A DNA stretch of 14,503 nt from Chloroflexota bacterium (GTDB lineage Bacteria > Chloroflexota > Anaerolineae > Aggregatilineales > Phototrophicaceae). Every line of letters starts with the position of its first letter. Position 1 is the first letter of the stretch. Position numbers and translations under genes: made by a program. Positions 1-6,890 of the stretch are shown here, piece after piece. Location of the stretch: NCBI GenBank assembly GCA_023430545.1, contig JAEZAF010000205.1:1-14503 (forward strand), in the 5' to 3' direction. The notes beneath the pieces are model-generated. The model saw nothing but the letters and a program-made list of their open reading frames with translations. It searched no databases and had not been told where the DNA came from.

Positions 1-470
1 ACATCCCGCCAACGGCGACCAGTACGCCAACTGACCTCCCGCCGACGGCGACCGGCACGGCGGAAATTACGCCAGAAGTCACACCTGAAACAACGCCGAC
101 TTTTACACCGACTCCAGCCCAGGGCATCACCGGCTTTACACTGGTGGACAGCCGCCGAAATCGTGAGATCCGTCCGCTGGTGAATCACGATGTTATCAAC
201 CTGAGCGTCGATGGCAGACGACTGAGCATCCGCGCGGATACGCAGCCTGCGGATGTCGGTCTGGTGCTCTTTATCCTGCAAGGCGAACAGTTCTTTCTCT
301 TTACAGACCTGACGCCGGAATATCTGCTGTTCGGCAACTTCGGCCCGATTTATTTCGACTGGCCGCGTGGACCACGCCCCGGCAGTTACCGGCTGACCGC
401 TATCCCGATCACACGGCAGGGCCGCTTCGGGACTCCGACGACCATCCAGTTCAGCGTCGTGTCACAGTAA
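1..470 (+). CDS. C-terminal part of a secreted or surface protein with Thr/Pro linker and Ig-like module (5' truncated)
   Basis: The reading frame is open from the first complete codon at position 3 to the TAA at 468-470, giving 155 visible residues, so the gene starts upstream of the window. The first ~40 residues are a Thr/Pro-rich stretch with TPT and PTAT repeats, typical of extracellular spacers. The rest (about residues 42-155) resembles a small beta-sandwich seen at the C-termini of secreted bacterial proteins: a 'GFTLVDS' opening, 'LSIRADTQPADVG', a Phe-rich middle and a 'GSYRLTAIPITRQGRFGTP' strand pair ending in 'IQFSVVSQ'. I recognise the pattern but cannot name the family with certainty. 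A GTG at 144 could be taken as a start, but the linker upstream reads in the same frame, so an internal start is unlikely. The function of the full protein cannot be seen; an adhesin, wall protein or secreted hydrolase would fit. Confidence 0.75.
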   Translation, partial: IPPTATSTPTDLPPTATGTAEITPEVTPETTPTFTPTPAQGITGFTLVDSRRNREIRPLVNHDVINLSVDGRRLSIRADTQPADVGLVLFILQGEQFFLFTDLTPEYLLFGNFGPIYFDWPRGPRPGSYRLTAIPITRQGRFGTPTTIQFSVVSQ

Positions 471-494
471 GCTCGACACGAGCGCCTCCTTATG

Positions 495-545
495 GGGATA
501 GAGAGCCTGCGATCAACGCGCCTCTATCCCTGACTTCCCCTTTTC
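495..545 (+). terminator. Probable rho-independent terminator after the Ig-like protein gene
   Basis: A perfect 9-bp inverted repeat, GGGATAGAG (495-503) and CTCTATCCC (522-530), lies 25 nt after the stop at 470. The 18-nt loop can form an inner GCG/CGC pairing (509-511 with 517-519). The downstream tract is pyrimidine-rich (TTCCCCTTTTCTCC) rather than a clean T-run, so termination efficiency is uncertain. Confidence 0.55.
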
Positions 546-615
546 TCCTCTGCGACTGCTTCAACCTTTTCCTGCATGGCCGCCAGTGCTTCCAAAACTG
601 AAATCAAGTTCGCGT

Positions 616-621
616 TATAAT
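616..621 (+). promoter_or_regulatory. Probable -10 box for the BTAD/NB-ARC regulator gene
   Basis: A perfect TATAAT is present 54 nt before the chosen start codon. No good TTGACA-like -35 element lies 16-18 bp upstream (CAAAAC is the 17-bp-spaced hexamer), so it may depend on an activator or on other contacts. The rest of the 471-675 gap holds only the terminator above and the ribosome binding site. Confidence 0.4.
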
Positions 622-675
622 GGGGTTTTCATCATGAAGTGATCCTTAATGCAGTACGTCACAAAGGAACTGGAC

Positions 676-2562
676 ATGAAGGCCTTGCGACTCTATCTGT
701 TCGGTACTCCTCGGTTAGAGTATCAGGGGACGGTGGTCAAACTCGAACGGCGAAAGTCACTGGCACTGGCGGCTTATCTGGCACTGACCGAGCAGCAGGT
801 CAGCCGAGATGTCGTTGCGGGCTTACTCTGGCCGGAGCTGGATGACGAGCGGGCGCGGACCGCCTTCCGGAGTGCGCTGTATGCGCTCAACGCGCCATTT
901 CCGTTCAAATGGATCGAGGTTGACCGCAAGACGCTGGCCCTCAATCGTGATCAGGTCTGGGTTGACGTACAGACCTTCCTTTCACTCATCCGCGAAGCCG
1001 GAAAACATCAGCACGACGCGGAAACCCTGTGTGACGACTGTGCCGCACAGTATCAGCAGGCTGCACAGCTCTATACCGCTGATTTTCTTTCAGGCTTTTA
1101 TCTGGAAAATAACCCCGAATACAGCGATTGGCAGTTCATCCAGTCCCAGTCAGTGCGGCGCGAGATGATCGGCATCCTGCGGCGGCTGGCGCAGCATCAG
1201 GCAGCACAGGCGCACTGGACACAGGCCATCGACTACACCCGCCGCTGGCTGTCACTGGATGAGCTGCACGAACCGGCGCACCGTCTGCTGATGCGTGTGC
1301 TCACCGCCAACGGCCAGCGCTCCGAGGCGCTGCATCAGTACGAGCGCTGTGTCCAGCTTCTGGATGAAGAGCTGGCGACCATCCCGGAAGAGGAGACCAC
1401 CCGCCTCTACCGGTCGATTCAGGAGAACCGGCTTTCCAGCAAACTGTCTGGTATCACAGTCGAAAAAGCGAACAGCGCAGCTTTTGTCAGCATCCTGCCG
1501 CCGCTGCCGCCGCTGGTCTTTGGACGCGAAGGCGCACTGCACGATATCAGGCAGGCGCTGAATGACGGAGCGCAAAGCGGCGAGCAATCACATGAGCAAG
1601 CACATGAAAAAGCGCACATCCACCCGACGGTGGTGATTCAGGGATGGCCGGGCGTCGGGAAAAGCACACTGACCGCGCTTATCGCCCATGATACCCAAGT
1701 CAGCCAGCGCTATCCTGACGGTGTACTGTGGACTTCACTCGGCGAAAATCCTGACCTGCTCAGCGAGATCTCGATCTGGGCCGATGCGGTCGGCCTCAGC
1801 CACGTTGGACGCCCGCGCCGACCGGAGGAGATCAGCACACAGATTACGGCTGTCCTGCGCGAGAAGCGCGTGCTGCTGCTGGTGGATGATGTCTGGAAAA
1901 CGGAACATGCCGCCCCATTTCGAGTGGGCGGCCAGTGGTGCGCCATGATCATGACCAGCCGCCTGAATGATGTCGCCAGCGCACTGGCCTCCACAGCGGA
2001 TCGCGTCTACCGCCTGCCTGTACTGACCGAAGCCGCCGGGCTTGAACTGCTGGCGCGGCTGGCACCTGAAACGGTGGCCCAGTATCCGCAGGAGACGCAG
2101 GAACTCGTCCGTGACCTTGAGGGACTGCCGCTGGCGATTCACGTTGCCGGACGCCTGCTGCAATCAGAAGCACGCTTTGGCTGGGGCATCGGTGATCTTC
2201 TCGCAGAGCTTCGCGCCGGTGCCAGTCTGCTGATGGCGCAGCCACCCAGTGATATGCTCGGCGTCGAGCGCGACACCTCGCCCACCGTCGCGACGCTGCT
2301 GAAACGCAGCACCGACATCCTCGATGAAGAGACGCGCAGCCGTTTTGCCCTGCTCGGCCTGTTTGTCCCTAAACCGGCGACCTTCGATCTGGCTGCGATG
2401 AGCGCCGCATGGGGTGTACCAGAAGCACGCGCTACGGCCCGAACACTGGTCAATCGCGGTCTGCTCGAACCGGTCGGCGGCGGACGCTTCCAGATGCACG
2501 CGCTGCTGGTCCTGCACGCACGCTCTCTGCTCGAAACACAGTTTGGAAACCCGGCAACCTGA
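676..2562 (+). CDS. SARP/AfsR-like regulator: winged helix + BTAD + NB-ARC ATPase
   Basis: A cytoplasmic STAND-family transcriptional regulator of 628 residues. Residues ~1-95 form an OmpR-type winged helix (opening 'MKALRLYLFGTPRLEYQG', then 'RRKSLALAAYLAL'). Residues ~100-245 are the helical bacterial transcriptional activator domain. Residues ~290-560 are an NB-ARC ATPase with Walker A GWPGVGKST (323-331), Walker B VLLLVDDVW (399-407) and the GLPLAI motif (483-488). A short winged-helix tail (~555-628) ends 'FQMHALLVLHARSLLE'. I chose the ATG at 676 over the in-frame ATG at 649: 676 has AAAGGA at 663-668 with 7-nt spacing and matches the usual N-terminus of the family, whereas 649 has no ribosome binding site. 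AfsR-type proteins normally continue into TPRs; here the TPR part is the next gene, 20 nt downstream in another frame. A His-spaced repeat (residues 303-316) precedes the P-loop. Family and domains are secure; the target genes and signal are unknown. Confidence 0.9.
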   Translation: MKALRLYLFGTPRLEYQGTVVKLERRKSLALAAYLALTEQQVSRDVVAGLLWPELDDERARTAFRSALYALNAPFPFKWIEVDRKTLALNRDQVWVDVQTFLSLIREAGKHQHDAETLCDDCAAQYQQAAQLYTADFLSGFYLENNPEYSDWQFIQSQSVRREMIGILRRLAQHQAAQAHWTQAIDYTRRWLSLDELHEPAHRLLMRVLTANGQRSEALHQYERCVQLLDEELATIPEEETTRLYRSIQENRLSSKLSGITVEKANSAAFVSILPPLPPLVFGREGALHDIRQALNDGAQSGEQSHEQAHEKAHIHPTVVIQGWPGVGKSTLTALIAHDTQVSQRYPDGVLWTSLGENPDLLSEISIWADAVGLSHVGRPRRPEEISTQITAVLREKRVLLLVDDVWKTEHAAPFRVGGQWCAMIMTSRLNDVASALASTADRVYRLPVLTEAAGLELLARLAPETVAQYPQETQELVRDLEGLPLAIHVAGRLLQSEARFGWGIGDLLAELRAGASLLMAQPPSDMLGVERDTSPTVATLLKRSTDILDEETRSRFALLGLFVPKPATFDLAAMSAAWGVPEARATARTLVNRGLLEPVGGGRFQMHALLVLHARSLLETQFGNPAT

Positions 2563-2582
2563 CAAGAAACCAGCAAACCAGC

Positions 2583-4040
2583 ATGATCGCAGAACGCTCA
2601 CTCGAAGACATCGAACATCGACTCGCTCGTCATTACGCCGCGATCATCCGGCAGGCCGCCAGCAGTCTGCCCTGTGGACGCGAAAACCGGGATTACTGGA
2701 TGCGCACGGTGCGCCAGGATTGGGAGCAGATTCGACGCTGGCAGGCATGGTCTGCCGCATGGCAGGAGAAGCCATCGGCGTCCGAGCGTGCGGCCTTGTG
2801 CATTGCCTTTGCTGAAGAGACCTCGTCCGTTCTGCTGGTGATGCTCAGCCCGGGGGAGCAGTTCGCGTGGCTTCAGCAGGCGTATGAGGCAGCGTTGGCC
2901 GTCTACGATCACCAGGCGATCTTTACCCTGCTCTACCGTCTCAGCTACATGAGCCTCACCCTTGAAAAGCCCGATCAGGCCGAGTGGTATGCGCAGCAGC
3001 TTCGCCAGCATGGGCAGAATCATACCCAGCGTGCCGGATATGCATCCAGCCGCAAATTCAATCTGGGTCGTGCCAGCTTCCTGCTGGGGGCTGCGGCCTT
3101 TGTCGGCGGCAGATACGACGAAGCGCACGAATATCTGACGGAAAGCCTCACACTGCTGCAGGCCTGTCCTGTCAGTGGTGAACTCGGTCAGGTCTGGCTG
3201 GCACTGGGACGGGTAGCGAATGTGCGCGGGCAGTATCAGCAGGCGTATGAAGGCTATACGCGCTATCTCGAAAACGGGATGGCTCTCAGTAATGAGTTAT
3301 CCGTGCTTGATGCCCACATGTCGCTCAGCGGGGTGCATCTGGCGATGAATAACGTGATGAAAGCCGAGGAGCATGCCCAGCTTGCGGTATCTAAATTACG
3401 GGCCTATGGCGTCTCGCGTTTTCTGCCGCCAGCACTCTTCAGCCTGGCAAATGCCGAAAAACGCCTCGGTAAACTCGAAGCTGCCTGTACCCATTATGAA
3501 GAAGGGCTGGACGCTGCACAGGCTGTATCATCCGCACCTTCCAGCCGGGCCAATGGCTGGCATGGTCTCGGTCAGGCACGCTATATGATGGGAGATGATG
3601 CCACTGCGGCACATCACCTGGAAACCGGCCTGTCGATCGCCCGGGATGCACATTATCTGCTGAGGGTGTGCGAAATCGCGCATGATCTGGTCATCCTCTA
3701 CATGAAGCGCGGTGAAACCGATCTGGCACGCCAACGCCTGCGCGAAGCACTTGAAAGCGCGCAGATCCTCGCCACACCGCAGTTTATGACCAAGGCACTG
3801 GCGGCGGCGGTTGTCTGGAAATACCCGCAGGACATCGAACAGGCCGCCATCTGGGCTGGTCTGCTGGAAGACCATCTTGTCTATCTTCAGCCGAGCCTGT
3901 TCGATACACAGTTCTACGCGCAGCTTGAGTCAGAACTGGGTTCCGAGCGATATGCGCATCTGCTGGCAGAAGGTAAAACACTCTCCCTTGCGACGCTGAT
4001 GGCTGATCTGCTTCAGTCGTTAGCACAAACCGAAATCTGA
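2583..4040 (+). CDS. TPR-repeat protein, probable sensor half of the upstream STAND regulator
   Basis: A cytoplasmic, almost wholly alpha-helical protein of 485 residues. Residues 1-60 ('LARHYAAIIRQAA', 'WMRTVRQDWEQIRRW') resemble the segment that joins the winged helix to the TPRs in fused NB-ARC regulators. From about residue 95 to 460 it consists of degenerate TPR hairpins, for example 'GRYDEAHEYLTESLTLLQ' (176-193), 'GQYQQAYEGYTRYLENG' and 'GKLEAACTHYEEGLDAAQ'. TPR arrays in this family bind the regulatory ligand or partner. The ATG at 2583 is chosen because it follows the upstream stop by 20 nt and begins the recognisable homology; no good Shine-Dalgarno is visible, so translation may be coupled. 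The same frame stays open upstream to 2409, overlapping the previous gene, so a frameshifted fused product is conceivable. The tail (residues 412-470) resembles the tail of the TPR protein at the right edge. Start confidence is moderate. Confidence 0.8.
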   Translation: MIAERSLEDIEHRLARHYAAIIRQAASSLPCGRENRDYWMRTVRQDWEQIRRWQAWSAAWQEKPSASERAALCIAFAEETSSVLLVMLSPGEQFAWLQQAYEAALAVYDHQAIFTLLYRLSYMSLTLEKPDQAEWYAQQLRQHGQNHTQRAGYASSRKFNLGRASFLLGAAAFVGGRYDEAHEYLTESLTLLQACPVSGELGQVWLALGRVANVRGQYQQAYEGYTRYLENGMALSNELSVLDAHMSLSGVHLAMNNVMKAEEHAQLAVSKLRAYGVSRFLPPALFSLANAEKRLGKLEAACTHYEEGLDAAQAVSSAPSSRANGWHGLGQARYMMGDDATAAHHLETGLSIARDAHYLLRVCEIAHDLVILYMKRGETDLARQRLREALESAQILATPQFMTKALAAAVVWKYPQDIEQAAIWAGLLEDHLVYLQPSLFDTQFYAQLESELGSERYAHLLAEGKTLSLATLMADLLQSLAQTEI

Positions 4041-4092
4041 TCGTAAATCCACCAAAATCTATCCAATCTTATTCACCTCTCACGCAGCCGGG

Positions 4093-4098
4093 TACAAT
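4093..4098 (+). promoter_or_regulatory. Possible -10 box for the histidine kinase/response regulator genes
   Basis: TACAAT lies 78 nt before the kinase start, in the 136-nt gap after the TPR gene. The best upstream hexamer, TTCACC (4072-4077), is only 15 bp away, so the assignment is weak. No hairpin terminator is seen in this gap, and read-through from the STAND genes is possible. Confidence 0.25.
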
Positions 4099-4147
4099 CT
4101 TCCAATATCATGCGTCAAAACCATCGGTCCCGGTCACTGAAATTAAC

Positions 4148-4180
4148 ATGAACGCACGTATATCCATGCTGATCACATGA
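4148..4180 (+). CDS. Possible 10-codon leader peptide overlapping the kinase start
   Basis: A short frame encodes MNARISMLIT and ends in a TGA at 4178-4180 that overlaps the kinase ATG (4177-4179) as ATGA. Because the kinase lacks a visible Shine-Dalgarno sequence, termination here could deliver ribosomes to its start. The leader's own ribosome binding site (GAAATTAAC) is weak, and a frame this short is likely by chance. Confidence 0.15.
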   Translation: MNARISMLIT

Positions 4181-6129
4181 ACCTGACATCTACAATGAAT
4201 CTGACACGGCAAATCACCCTCATCCTCGCAATTTTCATCGTCATTGCGGCGATCTCCGCCATTGTCCCTGCCTATGCCCTCATCCGGGGCGAACTGACCT
4301 CACAGCTTGATCAGCGCCTGCACGAAGCACTGGATTACAGTCAGGCCATTCTGAAATTCGAGCAGAGCCAGCTTGAAAGCACCGTCACGCTGGCCGCTGA
4401 ACGTCCTACCCTGAACCGGCTGATGCAGGAGCAGGCGCTGGATGAACTTCAGCCCTATCTGGAAGAATTTCGCGCCAATACTCCACTGGATCAGCTTTAC
4501 GTTACCGACCCGACCGGAAACTGGCTTGCCGGGACGCCGCTGGCAGACACCGACAGTGAAAACATGCTGCTTTCGTTCACCGCGCCCGTCGTCGATCTGG
4601 GGACGGTCACCGGCAGTATCCGACTGGATGATCACTTCGGGGACCGGCTCCAGCAGCAGACGGGCTTCCGCTATCAGTTTCACCCGTCCGCTGTACTGAC
4701 CAGAGGCTTACAGACTGGCTCCGACGGTCATCTCTACTACAGCGACACCTTCCCGCTGGAGGCAGCCGGCAGCCCTACCCCAGCTACAGTCGAAGTGATG
4801 CTGCCTGTCACCGGCCTGCTGGCCGCCGAAGGTGAGATCATCGGTGTGCTGATGGTCACCACTCTGGGCGTCGCGCTGGTAGTCTCGCTTGGAGGTGGGC
4901 TGTATGTTGGAAGCCGTATCCGCCCACTGTGGAAGCTGACCGCCGCCGCCCGCGAAATGGGCCGGGGCAACCTCTCGACGCCGATTGTCAGCCCAGCCAG
5001 AACCCCTGAAATCCACACACTGGCGGAGATCCTCGAACGCAGCCGCGCCCGGTTGCAGCATACGCTCAAGGAATTGTCTGAGGCCAAAGAGTGGTCAGAA
5101 GCGCTGATTCAATCCGTGACTGAGGGGATTGTCACGCTGGATGCACGCGGTGAGGTGGTCTTCTTCAGTGAGGGGGCCGGTCGCATCTTCCGGATGAAGC
5201 CCGCCGACGCCATCGGCCAGCCGGTCGATACCCTGCTGCCGATGGCAGAAGAAGGACGTTTCAGCGATTTCGTCCCGCCGGAAGGCGGACGTCGCAGCGC
5301 CCTGATGCGCACCGCCACCGGTGAACAGATCACCATTACGATCACCCGCGCCCGTCAGTCCGAGGCCGGACAGACCACCGTCGTCCTGCACGACATTACC
5401 GAAGAGACGCAGCGACGCAGCCTTCAGACCTACTTCCTCGCACATGTTTCGCACGAGTTCCGCACACCGCTGGCCGGGATGAAGGTCTCGATTGAACTGC
5501 TGCTGGAAAACGCCCGCTATCTCTCAATGGCGGAGCTGGACGAACTACTGAATTCACTGTATCTGAGTATATCCAGTCTGCAGAACCTGATTGATAATCT
5601 GCTGGAAAGCAGTAAGATCGAAGCGAGTCATTTTTCACTGCGCCGCCAGTCAGTGCAGTTGAATCAGGTCCTGAGTGACGCGCTGCGGCTGGTACAGCCG
5701 TTCCTGAACCGCCGCCACCAGACCCTGACACTGGATCAGCCGTTTGTACTGCCCGAACTGGAAGCCGACTCCACCCGACTGGCGCAGGTGCTGGTCAATC
5801 TGCTGTCCAACGCCAGCAAGTACAGCCCAATGCACAGCCCGATTAACCTTCGCATTGAAGACCGTGGCGAGGTGCTGTACATGGCGGTAGAAGATCGTGG
5901 ACAGGGTGTCCCGCCGGACCAGCGCGAGAGCATCTTTCGCCAGTTTGTGCGTTTGGAAGGCAATACCCCGTCGGAATACAGCAGTGGTCTCGGGCTGGCC
6001 GTCGTGAAAGCCATCATCGAAGCGCATGGCGGTCAGGTGGGGGTGGATGCGCGGGATGAACAAGGCTCGATTTTCTGGTTCACGCTTCCCATAAATAAGG
6101 TATTGTCACATGAAAGTATTGGTCGTTGA
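4177..6129 (+). CDS. Membrane sensor histidine kinase (extracytoplasmic sensor, HAMP, PAS, HisKA, HATPase)
   Basis: A 650-residue sensor kinase. In order: TM1 ~13-36; an extracytoplasmic sensor ~37-220 with a Cache-like segment ('LDQLYVTDPTGNWLAGTPL'); TM2 ~221-245; HAMP ~246-298; PAS ~304-405 ('LIQSVTEGIVTLDARGEV'); and HisKA with the phospho-accepting His426 in SHEFRTP. The ATPase domain has an N box LVNLLSNASKYSP with Asn545, G1 VEDRGQG (572-578) and G2 GLGLA (604-608). All catalytic motifs are intact. The N-terminus contains a small duplication: ATGAACCTGACA at 4177 and ATGAATCTGACA at 4195, giving MNLTSTMNLT. The second Met (4195) is therefore an alternative start; neither has a clear ribosome binding site. 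The 3' end overlaps the response-regulator gene by 20 nt, so the two are translationally coupled partners. The ligand is unknown; location next to a sulfate-type transporter suggests an oxyanion or sulfur-status signal (inference). Confidence 0.93.
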   Translation: MNLTSTMNLTRQITLILAIFIVIAAISAIVPAYALIRGELTSQLDQRLHEALDYSQAILKFEQSQLESTVTLAAERPTLNRLMQEQALDELQPYLEEFRANTPLDQLYVTDPTGNWLAGTPLADTDSENMLLSFTAPVVDLGTVTGSIRLDDHFGDRLQQQTGFRYQFHPSAVLTRGLQTGSDGHLYYSDTFPLEAAGSPTPATVEVMLPVTGLLAAEGEIIGVLMVTTLGVALVVSLGGGLYVGSRIRPLWKLTAAAREMGRGNLSTPIVSPARTPEIHTLAEILERSRARLQHTLKELSEAKEWSEALIQSVTEGIVTLDARGEVVFFSEGAGRIFRMKPADAIGQPVDTLLPMAEEGRFSDFVPPEGGRRSALMRTATGEQITITITRARQSEAGQTTVVLHDITEETQRRSLQTYFLAHVSHEFRTPLAGMKVSIELLLENARYLSMAELDELLNSLYLSISSLQNLIDNLLESSKIEASHFSLRRQSVQLNQVLSDALRLVQPFLNRRHQTLTLDQPFVLPELEADSTRLAQVLVNLLSNASKYSPMHSPINLRIEDRGEVLYMAVEDRGQGVPPDQRESIFRQFVRLEGNTPSEYSSGLGLAVVKAIIEAHGGQVGVDARDEQGSIFWFTLPINKVLSHESIGR

Positions 6130-6796
6130 TGATGATCTGGTGCTGGCGGATGTGATCTCGTTCACACTGCGCCGCGCCGGTTTTGAAGTGCTGCTGGCCT
6201 ATGATGGCGTCACCGCGCTGGAACGTTTCCACACCGATGCCCCATCAATCGTGGTGCTGGATCTGGAACTGCCGCGCAAGGATGGCCTCACCGTCTGCCG
6301 CGAGATCCGCACCACCTCAGATACACCCATCATCATGCTGACAGTGCGCGACGGCGATGAAGATGTCGTCAAGGGGCTGGGCATGGGTGCAGATGACTAT
6401 ATAACGAAACCTTTCAGCCCCGCACAGCTTGTCGCACGGGCACAGGCCGTCCTGCGCCGCACCGGACGGGACTCCCTGCCAAAGCAGCTTGTATTCGCTG
6501 GTGTGGCGCTCAATTCGGAGCGTCATACCCTGTCACAACCCGATCAGGAACCAGTACAGCTTACGCAGCTTGAGTTCAAACTGATGGAGACGCTCGTCCT
6601 CAACAGCGAACAGGTCGTCCACACCTCCACCCTGATCGACCGCGTGTGGGGGCCGGGCGGTGGTGATAAAGCGATGCTCAAGCAGCTTGTCTATCGCCTG
6701 CGCCGCAAGATGGAGACCGAGACCAGTGAGGTCTTCATCGAGGCGATTCCCGGGATCGGTTATGCCCTGATGCGGCAGGCTGGTAAAAACACCTGA
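6110..6796 (+). CDS. OmpR/PhoB-family response regulator
   Basis: A 228-residue DNA-binding response regulator, partner of the kinase encoded just upstream. The receiver domain (1-~118) has the acidic pocket D7/D8, the phospho-accepting Asp51 in VVLDLELPRKDG, Thr78 and Lys100 (YITKPF). The output domain (~130-225) is an OmpR-type winged helix, with 'LTQLEFKLMETLVLNSEQVV' and 'VYRLRRKMETE' as the hallmark segments. The start at 6110 has AAGG at 6097-6100 with 9-nt spacing and lies inside the kinase's last codons. OmpR-family dimers bind tandem direct repeats with a 10-11 bp period; such an array occurs immediately after this gene (6800-6828), upstream of the transporter operon. That makes regulation of the operon, and possibly of its own locus, the leading hypothesis. 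Confidence 0.95.
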   Translation: MKVLVVDDDLVLADVISFTLRRAGFEVLLAYDGVTALERFHTDAPSIVVLDLELPRKDGLTVCREIRTTSDTPIIMLTVRDGDEDVVKGLGMGADDYITKPFSPAQLVARAQAVLRRTGRDSLPKQLVFAGVALNSERHTLSQPDQEPVQLTQLEFKLMETLVLNSEQVVHTSTLIDRVWGPGGGDKAMLKQLVYRLRRKMETETSEVFIEAIPGIGYALMRQAGKNT

Positions 6797-6799
6797 TTT

Positions 6800-6828
6800 T
6801 GTGACCAATCTGTAACCACCTCATAACT
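6800..6828 (+). promoter_or_regulatory. Tandem 11-bp-period direct repeats: probable response-regulator box of the transporter operon
   Basis: Three 7-mers lie at an exact 11-bp step: TGTGACC (6800-6806), TGTAACC (6811-6817) and CATAACT (6822-6828), each separated by 4 nt. T3, A5 and C6 are invariant. A fourth, weaker copy CGTCACC (6834-6840) is one base out of phase. This is the geometry of PhoB/OmpR-type boxes. A -10-like TATGCT sits at 6850-6855, and the 17-bp-spaced -35 position (6827-6832, CTACGC) is a poor match that overlaps the edge of the repeats, as at activator-dependent promoters. The binding protein is inferred, not shown. Confidence 0.5.
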
Positions 6829-6890
6829 ACGCCCGTCACCACCGCCCGTTATGCTTCTCGTCAGATTTAAGACGCAAAAAGGGACGGACA

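Noticed and set aside
4090..4096. GGGTACA as a reversed copy of the TGTAACC motif, hinting at autoregulation of the kinase genes
   Set aside because: It is a single imperfect copy with no partner 10-11 bp away, so it is not distinguishable from chance.
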